Assembly: GCF_005280295.1 (NCBI RefSeq)
Contig: NZ_CP040020.1
Span: forward strand, 2,728,001 to 2,792,000
Source: Brevibacterium sp. CS2
GTDB lineage: Bacteria > Actinomycetota > Actinomycetes > Actinomycetales > Brevibacteriaceae
DNA length: 64,000 nt
Direction: 5' to 3'
Shown here: one piece after another, positions 1 through 8,690 of the stretch
How positions within the stretch are numbered: position 1 is the first letter of the stretch
Layout: each line of letters starts with the position of its first letter
Position numbers and translations under genes: made by a program
The notes under the pieces: generated by a model
Told to the model about the DNA's origin: nothing
Databases searched by the model: none
The model's input: the letters and a program-made list of their open reading frames with translations, nothing else

Positions 1-107
1 AGGGCCGCTGAGCCCCACCCGCACACGGCCGCCGCGCGGCTGAGCACACCCGCCGGGCTGTCCCGGCCGACCGCCGCGCCGCCCGGTACCGGACATGCCG
101 CCCGTCA

Positions 108-113
108 TAGGAT
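108..113 (+). promoter_or_regulatory. -10 hexamer of a leaderless promoter
   Basis: TAGGAT fits TANNNT and is followed by seven bases (GGGCGGC) and then the ATG at 121. There is no Shine-Dalgarno sequence. This favours a leaderless mRNA starting at 121 rather than the in-frame ATG at 112, which overlaps the hexamer. Confidence 0.6.
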
Positions 114-120
114 GGGCGGC

Positions 121-2103
121 ATGTCCGTTCGCGTCTCCGCGCTCTTCCGCTACCCGGTCAAGGGCTTCCCGGCCGAGCCGCTCGACTCCGGCACGGTGCG
201 CGCCGGCACGGGCTTCGACGGCGACCGGGCGGCGGCCTTCAGCAGCGGGCGCCTGCCCGTGCCGGCGGACTCGTGGAGTCCCTACCGCGGCTTCGCCGTC
301 CTCAAGACCGACATGAGCCTCGAGGCCTGGCAGGTGAGCTCGACCGCCGCCGAGGCGCCCGCCGGGTCCGCATCGGGCGGCGACCCCGGGATGGTCGGCG
401 GCTCCCCCGGCGCCCCGGCCCGGGCGATCACGCTGCGCGCCCCGGACGGTGAGCGCACCGGGTTCCGCACCGATGACGCCGACTCCCTCGCGGCCGCCTC
501 GACGTTCCTCGCCGCGCGCCTGCGCCCCCAGGGCGAGCACCCGCGCCGCCTCGTCGTCGCAGGCCAGGGGATGTTCGACTCCCGCGCCTCGGGCGTGTCG
601 CTCATCAACCCGGCAACGGTCGAGATGCTCGGGGAGGCCGCGGGCGTCGACCTCGACCCGCTCCGCTTCCGCGGCAACGTCCACCTCAGCGGCCTGGCTC
701 CGTGGGAGGAGTTCGGACTCATCGGGCGGGTGGTGCGCGTTGGCTCGGCGCGTCTGCTCATCCGCGCCTCGATCGAACGCTGCCCCGCCACCCGGGTGAA
801 TCCCCGGACCGCGGAGGACGACGTCAACGTGCCCCGGCTGCTCGCCGGGGTGTTCGGGCATCTCCATCTGGGCGTCTACGGGATCGTGCTCGAGCCCGGC
901 ACGGTGGGCGTGGGCGACGCGCTCCTCATCGAGGGCGGATCGTGCGCTGAGCACGGGCCCGGAACCGAAGAGCACCACCACGACGCCGGAGCGCCCGCGG
1001 CCCTCGACCCGCGGGTGAAGTCCCCGCTCACCACCCCGCGCCCGGCCACGGTCCTCGACTCCGCGGAGATCGACCCGGGGCGCGTCCGAGTGCGCCTGCG
1101 CGACGAGCTCGGCTGGTTCGCCGCCCTCCACCGACCCGGCATGCATGCGCGCGTCCACCTCCTCACCGAGGCGGGGCCGCTGTGGCGCACGTACACCGTC
1201 ACCGCCGCCACCGGGAGCACGTTCGAGCTCGGCGTCGGGGTCGACGGCGTCGGCTCCCGCACCCTCACCGCACTGCCGCCGGGGGCGCAGGTGCTCGTCT
1301 CCGGCCCGTTCGGACGGGTCACCGCGGACACGCTGCGCGCCCCGCGCACCCTCGTGCTCACCGCCGGGATCGGTATCACCCCGGCGCTCGGGCTGCTGCC
1401 CGGCCTGGGCGATCGGTCGGTCGATGTCCTCCACGTCGAACGCGGGCGGACCCCGAGCGGCTTCTTCCACGCACTCGTCGACACCGCCGGCGCACTCCCC
1501 GCGGCGTGCGTGCGGCGCTGGTCGACGCAGGAGCGCGGCCGGCCGGATGCTGATGCGCTCAGCGCAGTGCTCACCGAGATGCTCGGCCGGGACCAGGATG
1601 CGTGTGCGGACGCAGTGCGCACGGGTCCCGGGGAACCGGCCGCCCCGAGTTCAGCGGACCGTGGCGGCGCTGCTGTCGATGTCGTGCTGTGCGGCCCGCC
1701 CGGCTTCCTCGCCGCGGCCGCCGAGGCCGCCCACCGCGTCGGGGTCCCGGCCGCACACGTCCACCGCGAGATCTTCTCCTCGCCGGCACCGATCGACGCC
1801 GGCGGCACGGTCGACCTCACCGCGTGGGAGCCGGCGACGGTGCGCACGCTGACCGCCGACGGATCGACAGGTCCCGAGGTCGCCTGGACCCCGGCCGCGG
1901 GATTCCTCCTCGATGCGCTCGAGGCCCGCGGGATCGACGTGGCGAGCTCGTGCCGGGGCGGCTCGTGCGGCACCTGCGCGCTGCGCCTCGTGTCCGGCCA
2001 GGTCGCCTATCCGGTGGAGCCGGCGGCGGCCTTCGACGACGACGAGGTCATCACGTGCTCGGCAGTCCCGGTCGGGGATGTCGAGCTCACCCTCGACGAG
2101 TGA
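121..2103 (+). CDS. MOSC domain fused to a ferredoxin-reductase and 2Fe-2S domain
   Basis: A 660-residue cytoplasmic protein with three modules in order: a MOSC N-terminal barrel and MOSC domain (about 1-275) with the family motif RCPATRVNP near residue 220; a FAD/NAD(P)-binding oxidoreductase module (about 300-545); and a plant-type 2Fe-2S domain at the C terminus with CRGGSCGTC (Cys near 610, 615 and 618) and a fourth Cys near 645. MOSC domains handle molybdenum-cofactor sulfur or reduce N-hydroxylated compounds (mARC and YiiM types); the attached reductase could supply electrons, so a self-contained reductase is inferred. The substrate is unknown. It is transcribed away from uppS, which lies convergent. 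The start at 121 is chosen because of the TAGGAT element just before it. Confidence 0.85.
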   Translation: MSVRVSALFRYPVKGFPAEPLDSGTVRAGTGFDGDRAAAFSSGRLPVPADSWSPYRGFAVLKTDMSLEAWQVSSTAAEAPAGSASGGDPGMVGGSPGAPARAITLRAPDGERTGFRTDDADSLAAASTFLAARLRPQGEHPRRLVVAGQGMFDSRASGVSLINPATVEMLGEAAGVDLDPLRFRGNVHLSGLAPWEEFGLIGRVVRVGSARLLIRASIERCPATRVNPRTAEDDVNVPRLLAGVFGHLHLGVYGIVLEPGTVGVGDALLIEGGSCAEHGPGTEEHHHDAGAPAALDPRVKSPLTTPRPATVLDSAEIDPGRVRVRLRDELGWFAALHRPGMHARVHLLTEAGPLWRTYTVTAATGSTFELGVGVDGVGSRTLTALPPGAQVLVSGPFGRVTADTLRAPRTLVLTAGIGITPALGLLPGLGDRSVDVLHVERGRTPSGFFHALVDTAGALPAACVRRWSTQERGRPDADALSAVLTEMLGRDQDACADAVRTGPGEPAAPSSADRGGAAVDVVLCGPPGFLAAAAEAAHRVGVPAAHVHREIFSSPAPIDAGGTVDLTAWEPATVRTLTADGSTGPEVAWTPAAGFLLDALEARGIDVASSCRGGSCGTCALRLVSGQVAYPVEPAAAFDDDEVITCSAVPVGDVELTLDE

Positions 2104-2166
2104 GCCGCACCCACCTCGGGCACGGCGAGGGCTCCGTTCCGCGGTGCGGAGCCGGGCCGGACCGCC

Positions 2167-2985
2167 TCAGCGCCCGGCTGCGGTGTCGACCGCTCCGCCG
2201 AAGCGCCGGTCGCGGCGCGCGTACTCCTCGATCGCTGCCCACAGGGTGCGGCGGTCGACGTCGGGCCACAGCACGTCCTGGAACACGAGCTCGGCGTAGG
2301 CCGACTGCCAGAGGAGGAAGTTCGAGGTGCGCAGCTCACCCGAGGACCGGAGGAACAGGTCGACATCGGGCACCCCGGGAGCGTAGAAGCGGGAGGCGAG
2401 CGCCTTCTCCGTCACCTTCCCCGGGGTCAGCCGGCCGGCGGCGACCTCTTCGGTGATCGCGTTGACCGCATCGAGGATCTCCGCGCGCCCCCCGTAGTTC
2501 ACGCAGAACTGGAGGACGAGCCCGGTGTTGTGCCGCGTCATCTCCTCGGCCGCCTCGAGCTCGGCGATGACGGAGCGCCACAGGCGACCGCGCCGACCGG
2601 CCCACACGATCCGCACCCCGAGGGCGTGGAGCTCGTCGCGGCGGCGGCGGATGACATCGCGGTTGAAGCCCATGAGGAACCGGACCTCCTCCGGGGAGCG
2701 CTTCCAGTTCTCGGTGGAGAAGGCGTAGGCGGAGAGGTGGTCGACGCCGGCCTCGATCGCCCCGTGGATGACCTCGAGGAGCGCGAACTCCCCGGCCTTG
2801 TGCCCCTCGGTGCGCGGCAGGCCCCGGTCGTTCGCCCAGCGCCCGTTGCCGTCCATGACGACCGCGACGTGCCTGGGCACGAACTTCCGCGGGATCTCCG
2901 GCGGGCGCGCTCCGGACGGGTGCGGCGGCGGCACTGCGGGGTGCCCGCCGGCGGTCGGAGCGGGATCGGGGCGACGGGGGCTCAT
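2167..2985 (-). CDS. uppS: Isoprenyl transferase (undecaprenyl diphosphate synthase)
   Basis: A cis-prenyltransferase that condenses isopentenyl diphosphate units into the long polyprenyl diphosphate used as lipid carrier for peptidoglycan and wall polymers. At 272 residues it has the usual length. Visible motifs are VMDGNGRWA with the catalytic Asp, STENWKR, and [15 protein letters not shown] near the C terminus. The first 40 or so residues are Pro-rich and not conserved. The ATG at 2985 overlaps the stop of recO (ATGA), so the two genes are co-transcribed and probably translationally coupled, an arrangement common in actinobacteria. Confidence 0.95.
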   Translation of the reverse strand: MSPRRPDPAPTAGGHPAVPPPHPSGARPPEIPRKFVPRHVAVVMDGNGRWANDRGLPRTEGHKAGEFALLEVIHGAIEAGVDHLSAYAFSTENWKRSPEEVRFLMGFNRDVIRRRRDELHALGVRIVWAGRRGRLWRSVIAELEAAEEMTRHNTGLVLQFCVNYGGRAEILDAVNAITEEVAAGRLTPGKVTEKALASRFYAPGVPDVDLFLRSSGELRTSNFLLWQSAYAELVFQDVLWPDVDRRTLWAAIEEYARRDRRFGGAVDTAAGR

Positions 2986-3710
2986 GCGTTCTCCAGGACC
3001 GTGAAGGACTTGACGTGGCGCTCGAGGTGCCACTGGACGTACAGCGTGACGAGGCGGGAGGCCTCGGCGGCATGGTGGGGTGCGGTCGCCTCGGCCCGGG
3101 CCCAGTCCCCGGACAGCAGGGCGGCGAGGTGGAGGACGGTCTCCGTGGTCGGCAGCGCGGTGCCGTGCTGGCGGCAGGCCGAGCACACGGCCCCGCCGAG
3201 CGCCGGGGAGAACGCCCGGTGCGGGCCGGGTTCGCCGCACTGGGCGCAGTTCCACAGGCTCGGCGCCCAGCCGGCGACGGCCATCGCGCGCAGCAGGTAG
3301 GCATCGAGTGCGAGCCGGGGTGGGTGCTCGCCCCTGCACAGGGAGCGGATCGCGGACACGAGGAGGAGGTACTGGGCGCGGGAGCGGGGTTCGGCCTCGG
3401 TGAGCCGGGTGCAGGTCTCGGCCATGACGTTCGCCGCGGAGTACGTGCTGTAGTCGGCGCCGATCGCGCGGGCGAAGGGCTCGATGAGCTCGACCTGGGT
3501 GACGACGTCGAGGCTGCGTCCCACGTGGCACTGGACGTCGACGAGCATGAATGGCTCGAGCCGGGAGCCGAACCGGGACTTCGTGCGTCGGATCCCCTTG
3601 GCCACCGCCCGGACGAGCCCGTGGTTGCGGGTGAGGATGAGGACGATGCGGTCGGCCTCGCCGAGCTTGTGGCCGCCGACCACGATCCCCTCGTCCCGGT
3701 ACTGCTTCAT
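2982..3710 (-). CDS. recO: DNA repair protein RecO
   Basis: Recombination mediator of the RecFOR pathway, which loads RecA on gapped single-stranded DNA. 242 residues, typical length. The N terminus shows the OB-fold signature [20 protein letters not shown], and the central part has a CxxC...CxxC zinc site ([10 protein letters not shown] and CSACRQHG). The ATG at 3710 is preferred over upstream in-frame codons because the family starts here and because GATAAT lies six bases upstream. The GGAGGG directly before the ATG is too close to act as a ribosome site, so a leaderless start is inferred. Confidence 0.93.
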   Translation of the reverse strand: MKQYRDEGIVVGGHKLGEADRIVLILTRNHGLVRAVAKGIRRTKSRFGSRLEPFMLVDVQCHVGRSLDVVTQVELIEPFARAIGADYSTYSAANVMAETCTRLTEAEPRSRAQYLLLVSAIRSLCRGEHPPRLALDAYLLRAMAVAGWAPSLWNCAQCGEPGPHRAFSPALGGAVCSACRQHGTALPTTETVLHLAALLSGDWARAEATAPHHAAEASRLVTLYVQWHLERHVKSFTVLENA

Positions 3711-3716
3711 CCCTCC

Positions 3717-3722
3717 ATTATC
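3717..3722 (-). promoter_or_regulatory. -10 hexamer of the recO leaderless promoter
   Basis: GATAAT on the minus strand ends six bases before the recO ATG at 3710. This is the spacing expected if transcription starts at or next to the initiation codon. Confidence 0.6.
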
Positions 3723-3782
3723 GTCGCCCGGCCTGGGAGGCGGCTGACGCACACGCCGGGGACGCACCGCCGGAAGCACCGC

Positions 3783-3836
3783 AGGTGGTCGCAGAACCAT
3801 GATCCCGGCGGGGGAATCGTGGATCTGCGACCACCT
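3783..3836 (-). terminator. Stem-loop terminator after leuA
   Basis: A perfect 13-bp stem (AGGTGGTCGCAGA at 3783-3795 with TCTGCGACCACCT at 3824-3836) that continues inward with CCATGAT/ATCGTGG, one wobble pair. It lies about 30 bases past the leuA stop and upstream of recO. No strong T tract is present, as is common in actinobacteria. Confidence 0.65.
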
Positions 3837-3866
3837 GACGGCGGGGCGGGAGCTCGGGCCGGCGGC

Positions 3867-5633
3867 TCAGCCCTGGCGCACGGCGCGGTTGACGGCGCTG
3901 ATCACGGCCTTGAGCGAGGACTTGGTGATGTTCGGGTGGAGACCCGCACCCCACAGCACCCGGTCGCCGACGGCGAGCTCGACGTAGGACGCCGCGACGG
4001 TGTCCGCACCGGTGCCCACTGCGTGCTCGGTGTAGTCCTGCAGCCGGATGTCGAGGTCGAACTGCTCGGTGAGGAGGTTGACGAGGGCGTTGATCGGGCC
4101 GTTGCCGCGGCTCTCGTAGGTGCGCTCCTGGCCGTCGACGAGGAGGTCGACCTCGATGGTCTCGGAGTTCTTCGTCGTCGGCTCGTCGGCGATGTTCGCC
4201 GACGCGGTGCGCAGGCCCATGATCTTGAACCGGCCCCAGGCCTCGGCGTCGCCGTCCGACGGCAGGTACTCGTCGTTGAAGATCCGCCAGATCTCCGGTG
4301 CGGAGACCTCGCCGCCGGACTCCGAGCGGCCCTGCACGACCTGCGAGAACTCGACCTGGAGGCGGCGCGGCAGGTCGAGTCCGTGCTCGGTCTTGAGCAG
4401 GTAGGACACTCCGCCCTTGCCGGACTGCGAGTTCACGCGGATGACCGCCTCGTAGGAGCGGCCCAGGTCCTTGGGGTCGACCGGCAGGTAGGGCATGTCC
4501 CATTCCATCTGCTCGATGGGTACGCCGGCGGCCTGCGCCCGCTTCTCCCGGTCGACGAACGCCTTGTTGATCGCGTCCTGGTGGGAGCCGGAGAAGGAGG
4601 TGAAGACGAGGTCGCCGCCGTAGGGATGGCGCTCGTGCACGCCGATCTGGTTGCAGTGGGTGACGGTGCGGATGACCTCGTCGATGTCGGAGAAGTCGAG
4701 CTCCGGGTCGATGCCCTGCGAGTACAGGTTGAGGGCGACGGTGACGAGGTCGAGGTTGCCGGTCCGCTCGCCGTTGCCGAACAGGCAGCCCTCGATGCGG
4801 TCCGCGCCGGCCATGATGCCCAGCTCCGCGGCGGCCACGCCGGTGCCGCGGTCGTTGTGCGGGTGGAGGGAGACGGCGACGTCCTCGCGGTAGGGCATGT
4901 GGCGGCAGAACCACTCGATCTGGTCGGCATAGGTGTTCGGGGTGCCGCGCTCCACCGTGGCCGGCAGGTTGACGACGGTCTCCCGGCCGGCGGCCGGCTG
5001 CCACATGTCGAGGACGTTGCCGACGACGTCGAGCGCGAACTCCGGTTCGGTGTCGACGAAGATCTCCGGGGAGTACTCGTAGCCGAAGTCGGCGTCGCCG
5101 AGCAGGCTCTCGGCGTGCTTCATCACGGCCTGGGTGCCGCGCATCGCGATGTCGCGGGTCTCGTCGAAGCCGTCGCCGTCGAAGCCGAACACGACCTTGC
5201 GGAACACCGGTGCGGTCGCGTTGTAGAGGTGGACGGTCGGCATCTTCGCGCCGACGAGACTCTCCACGGTGCGCTCGATGAGGTCCTCGCGGGCCTGGGT
5301 GAGGACGGAGATCCGCACGTCGTCGGGGATCGCGTCCTCTTCGATGATCTGCCGGACGAAGTCGAAGTCGGGCTGGCTGGCCGCCGGGAAGCCGACCTCG
5401 ATCTCCTTGAAGCCGAGCTTGACGAGGAGATCGAACATGCGGCGCTTGCGACCCGGGGTCATCGGGTCGATGAGCGCCTGGTTGCCGTCGCGCAGGTCGG
5501 TGCTGAGCCAGCGGGGAGCGCGGGTGATGCGTTGGTCGGGCCAGGTCCGGTCGTGCATGTCGATCCGGATGCGGTCGAAGAACGACTTGTACTTGGCGAA
5601 CGGCATGGGGCTGGGCTTCTGCAGGTGGGTCAC
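3867..5633 (-). CDS. leuA: 2-isopropylmalate synthase
   Basis: First committed enzyme of leucine synthesis: acetyl-CoA plus 2-oxoisovalerate gives 2-isopropylmalate. 588 residues. The TIM-barrel domain shows DLRDGNQALIDPM with metal-binding Asp, the HxH metal site in SLHPHNDRGTG, and GNGERTGN; the C-terminal third is the LeuA dimer/regulatory domain that binds leucine. It is the long actinobacterial form. The GTG at 5633 is preferred because AAGGA lies seven bases upstream; an ATG at 5606 inside the non-conserved N terminus is the alternative. A Leu-codon leader peptide and overlapping hairpins precede it, so attenuation by leucyl-tRNA supply is expected. Confidence 0.95.
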   Translation of the reverse strand: MTHLQKPSPMPFAKYKSFFDRIRIDMHDRTWPDQRITRAPRWLSTDLRDGNQALIDPMTPGRKRRMFDLLVKLGFKEIEVGFPAASQPDFDFVRQIIEEDAIPDDVRISVLTQAREDLIERTVESLVGAKMPTVHLYNATAPVFRKVVFGFDGDGFDETRDIAMRGTQAVMKHAESLLGDADFGYEYSPEIFVDTEPEFALDVVGNVLDMWQPAAGRETVVNLPATVERGTPNTYADQIEWFCRHMPYREDVAVSLHPHNDRGTGVAAAELGIMAGADRIEGCLFGNGERTGNLDLVTVALNLYSQGIDPELDFSDIDEVIRTVTHCNQIGVHERHPYGGDLVFTSFSGSHQDAINKAFVDREKRAQAAGVPIEQMEWDMPYLPVDPKDLGRSYEAVIRVNSQSGKGGVSYLLKTEHGLDLPRRLQVEFSQVVQGRSESGGEVSAPEIWRIFNDEYLPSDGDAEAWGRFKIMGLRTASANIADEPTTKNSETIEVDLLVDGQERTYESRGNGPINALVNLLTEQFDLDIRLQDYTEHAVGTGADTVAASYVELAVGDRVLWGAGLHPNITKSSLKAVISAVNRAVRQG

Positions 5634-5678
5634 TTCAGGGTCCTTGATCTCGACGGGTTTCGACCGACAGCATCGACT

Positions 5679-5708
5679 CCGCAGCGAGGATGCGGCCTGA
5701 GTCAGGCC
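5679..5708 (-). promoter_or_regulatory. Overlapping hairpins of the leuA attenuator
   Basis: Two inverted repeats compete for the same bases between the leader stop and leuA: GGCCTGA/TCAGGCC (5694-5708) and CCGCA/TGCGG (5679-5695). They share 5694-5695, so only one can form fully at a time. The outer hairpin contains the leader stop codon at 5702-5704. This is the geometry expected for ribosome-position-dependent attenuation; which form terminates cannot be decided by eye. Confidence 0.5.
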
Positions 5709-5752
5709 TCGCCGCGGCACTGAAGAAGAAGAAGGAGCGCCTGCCTATTCAT
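5702..5752 (-). CDS. leuA leader peptide with five Leu codons
   Basis: A 16-codon frame reading MNRQALLLLLQCRGEA. It has five consecutive Leu codons, one CTC followed by four CTT. CTT is rare in this roughly 70% GC genome, where CTC and CTG dominate, so the run would be very sensitive to charged tRNA-Leu. GAGGAG lies one base upstream of the ATG. It ends 69 bases before leuA and is followed by competing hairpins. Actinobacterial leuA genes are known to carry such leaders; this one is recognised by sequence only. Confidence 0.85.
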   Translation of the reverse strand: MNRQALLLLLQCRGEA

Positions 5753-5826
5753 GCTCCTCACTGTATGCGCAACCGCCGTCGAGGTCACCCGGCGCGCCCA
5801 CCATGTGGGACGACGATGCCGTGGTC

Positions 5827-6886
5827 TCAGTTGACGAAGTCCACGCCGGCGCGGGCGACGGTGAAGCCCTTGCCGGTGGCGTCCGAGGTGCACGACATGC
5901 CGTCGCGGGCGGAGGTGCACGTCATCCCGTGCGCCTCGATCGACTCGCCGTAGTCGAGCGGCTCGGCCTCCGGGGCCTCCGGGGCCGGGGCGCAGGAGAA
6001 CCCGGAGCCGTCGTCGTTGGCGACGACGATCCCGCCCCAGTTGTCGATCTCGCAGTCGGCCGGCTTCTCCGGCGGCTCGTAGTCGAAGCTCGCGATCGTG
6101 CAGCGGGCGCGCTCGGCGTCGATCGTGCAGCTGATGTTGCCCGAGGGGGCAGCGAAGGAGCGGACCTCGGAGGCCGGGGTGCTCGGTGCCTCCGAGTCCT
6201 CCTCCCCGGGCGATTCCGGTGCCCCAGCGGGCGGCGGCGGGGCGGGCATCGCGGCGTCGTCGCCCCGGTCCTGCCCGCTGAACATGTCGAACAGGATGTA
6301 GCCGATGATGCCGAGGACGAGCAGCACGGCGATGACGATGACGGCGATCGCCGCTCCCGGCATGCCCCGCTTCCGCTGCGCCGGCCGCCCGGCACCGTAG
6401 TGCTGGGCACCGTGCGGCGGCTGCGACGCACCCGCGCCGCCTCCGACCATCGGGGGGGCACGGGAGGCGGGGCGGGACCGGGGCACCGCCCACGGTCGGG
6501 GCGGCGACGGGGGCCGGATCGCGGCCGGGCCAGCGGCTCGGCGGGGCCTGGCGCTCGGCCCATGCGGAGTGGGCGGCGGTCGCCCTGGGGCCGTCGTGCG
6601 CCTCGGGCCGTTCACGCGGGCCGTCGAGGCGGTCGTCATGGGTCTCCGCCGCGATCTGCTGGAGCTCCTCGAGGCTGAGCACGCGGGTCGATTCGCCCTC
6701 CGGCGCGGCATCCGCGGCACGGAGCTGCGCGACCTCCTCGGCGCTGAGTGCCTGGGTGTCGTCCGTCGGGGCGGCGGGCTTCGCCTGGCCCACGAACAGC
6801 TGCGTGGTCAGGGAGTCTTCCGGCGGCGTCCCGGGGGTCGGCCGCCGGCGCGGCGGACGACGGTCGGGCGGAGGAGGAATGCTCAT
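5827..6886 (-). pseudogene. Frame-disrupted Pro-rich single-span membrane protein
   Basis: Two overlapping frames make one plausible protein. From the ATG at 6886 the first reads a hydrophilic Pro/Glu-rich segment (MSIPPPPDRRPP..., then ALSAEEVAQL and LSLEELQQI). The second carries a charged stretch, one transmembrane helix (AAIAVIVIAVLLVLGIIGYI), a Pro/Glu-rich spacer and an outer domain of about 110 residues with six Cys, ending in GVDFVN. Joining them needs one base removed between about 6440 and 6520; the clearest candidate is the run of seven G at 6452-6458. The outer domain has no family I recognise. It may be a real pseudogene, a variable tract or a sequencing error. It is transcribed towards leuL-leuA. 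Confidence 0.6.
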
Positions 6887-7028
6887 GGGAATCCAGTGTA
6901 GACACCCGCCCCGGAGCGCGCGGTCAGCCGTCGGTCAGGCGGCCCCGGCCGGTCCTGGGCCGTGGCGTCGGCCGGACCCGGGCCGTGTCGTCGGGCCCGG
7001 CGGGGAGCGCCCATGGCACGATGGACGC

Positions 7029-7816
7029 ATGGTCCATCCCGCCGTCCGGTCCGCCGCACCGCTCCTGCTCGTGGCGCTGCTCGCCACCGGCTGTGCGCGT
7101 CCTGCCGGTGGCGACGCCGTGGCCGCCGCCGCATCGGGTCTCCGTGCACCGGCCCAGAGCGCACCGCGCGACCTCCCCGCCCCGCCCTGCGCACACCCGC
7201 CGGGGCCGAGGCGCCCGCCGGTCCCTCGCTGCCCCCGCTGCCCGGCATCGGGCCGGAGACGCTCGCCGAGGTCCCGGCCGACACCCGCCAGGTGCTCATC
7301 TCCTCGACCCCGGGGCCCGCGGACACGACCGCGACGACGGTGCTGTTCGAGCGCGCCGGCGACGGCTGGGAGCGCACCGGCGAGTACGCCGGCCACAACG
7401 GGGGCGCGGGCTGGAAGCGCGACCGGCGCGAGGGCGACCGCACCTCGCCGATCGGGGTGTTCTCGCTCAGCGATGCCGGCGGCTCCCTCCCGGACCCGGG
7501 CTCGCTCCTGCCCTACACGCACGAGCCGGCGCTGCGCACCGGTGCGGCGGCCGCCTACGGCGAGGACTACGCGGCGGTGTTCGACCGCGTCATCGCCATC
7601 GACTACAACCGGCAGCCGGGCACCCCGCCGAACGACGACACCCGCCCGCTCGGCTGGGACGCCGGCGGCAAGATCTGGCTCCACGTCGACCACGACTCCC
7701 CCACCCGGGGCCGCATCACCGTCGACGCCGAGGACATGGTGCACCTGCTGCGGACCCTCGACCCCGCCGCGCATCCGCACATCATCATGGGACCCGCCGA
7801 TGACCTCGCCCGCTGA
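7029..7816 (+). pseudogene. Frame-disrupted lipoprotein with an L,D-transpeptidase-like domain
   Basis: The frame from the ATG at 7029 begins with a clear lipoprotein signal (hydrophobic core, lipobox LLATGC). The conserved domain lies in another frame from about 7180 to 7816. One missing base within the C-rich segment around 7171-7190 explains the break. The domain resembles secreted YkuD-like proteins (REGDRTSPIGVFSL, GGKIWLHVDHDSPT), but where that family usually has Gly-Cys the sequence reads RGRITV. The catalytic Cys is thus replaced by Arg, codon CGC, one transition from TGC. Activity as a transpeptidase is unlikely. Its 3' end overlaps the next gene by 17 bases. Confidence 0.6.
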
Positions 7817-8690
7817 CGCGTCCGCGGCGGCGGCCGGGCCCGCTGAGCTCCGCGTCCTCCTCCCCTCCCCCGAGGTGCTGCCGCCGCGGCGGGCCACCGC
7901 GGAATCGAGCGCCGACCCCGCCGGGCCCGAACCGCGGCTCGTCGAGCTCTACGACTCCGGCCCGCTGTCCGGGCACACCCCCGGGATGCGCGTGCAGGCG
8001 AACATGGTGACCACCGTGGACGGGGCGATCGCCGGTGCCGACGGCCGCTCGTCGACGATCTCGACCCCTGCGGACATGCGGGTGTTCTCCGTGCTCCGCT
8101 CGCTCGCCGACGCCGTCGTCGTCGGGGCGCAGACCACCCGCATCGAGCGCTACACCCGGCTCACGGAGAAGACCGCCTACCGGGCACAGCGGGCGGCCCG
8201 CGGCCAGGAGCCCGTCCCGCTCCTCGTCATCGTATCCGGGACGGGCAGCATCGACACCGCCCGACTCGCCGAGCAGGGCACCTCCCCGATCGTGGTCCAC
8301 ACCGCGACGGACGACCCGGAGACGCTCGCCGGGCTCCGTGGGTTCTGCGGCACCGACAACGTCGTCGTCCACGGGGACATCACCCCGCAGGCGGTGCTCG
8401 CCGACCTCGCCGTCCGGGGCGCGCGCCGGGTGCTGTGCGAGGGCGGGCCGACGCTGCTCGGCAGCTGGGTGTCGGCCGGGCTCGTCGACGAGCTGTGCCT
8501 CACCGTCTCCCCGCTGCTCGCCGGCAGCGGTACCGAGGATCATCCCGGTCTGCTCGGGACGGTGCGCCTGCCCGCGCCGGTGCCCGCGACCCCGCTCAGC
8601 CTGCTCACCGATTCATCGACGTACATCCACCGCCTGGCCCTGCCGGCCGGACCCGCGGCCGCTGCGGCCGCAGAAGGAGAATCCCCATGA
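7800..8690 (+). CDS. RibD C-terminal-domain (DHFR-like) pyrimidine reductase family protein
   Basis: A 296-residue protein whose residues from about 60 to 280 match the RibD C-terminal reductase fold: [32 protein letters not shown], and [11 protein letters not shown] as the NADPH-binding Gly-rich loop. There is no deaminase domain, so it is not a full RibD. Riboflavin-pathway relatives reduce the ribosyl side chain of a pyrimidine intermediate, but many actinobacteria carry several paralogues of unknown substrate. The first 50 residues are low complexity. The ATG overlaps the previous frame by 17 bases, and its stop overlaps the start of mdh (ATGA), so the three form one transcription unit. 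Confidence 0.85.
   Translation: MTSPADASAAAAGPAELRVLLPSPEVLPPRRATAESSADPAGPEPRLVELYDSGPLSGHTPGMRVQANMVTTVDGAIAGADGRSSTISTPADMRVFSVLRSLADAVVVGAQTTRIERYTRLTEKTAYRAQRAARGQEPVPLLVIVSGTGSIDTARLAEQGTSPIVVHTATDDPETLAGLRGFCGTDNVVVHGDITPQAVLADLAVRGARRVLCEGGPTLLGSWVSAGLVDELCLTVSPLLAGSGTEDHPGLLGTVRLPAPVPATPLSLLTDSSTYIHRLALPAGPAAAAAAEGESP

Noticed and set aside
112..120. ATG at 112 as the start of the MOSC fusion
   Set aside because: It overlaps the TAGGAT hexamer; the ATG at 121 has correct leaderless spacing and begins the conserved part.
3015..5723. A 902-codon open frame on the plus strand opposite recO and leuA
   Set aside because: Its composition (runs of Val, Gly, Asp, Leu, Arg) is that of the antisense of GC-rich coding DNA, it spans two well-supported genes and shows no domain.
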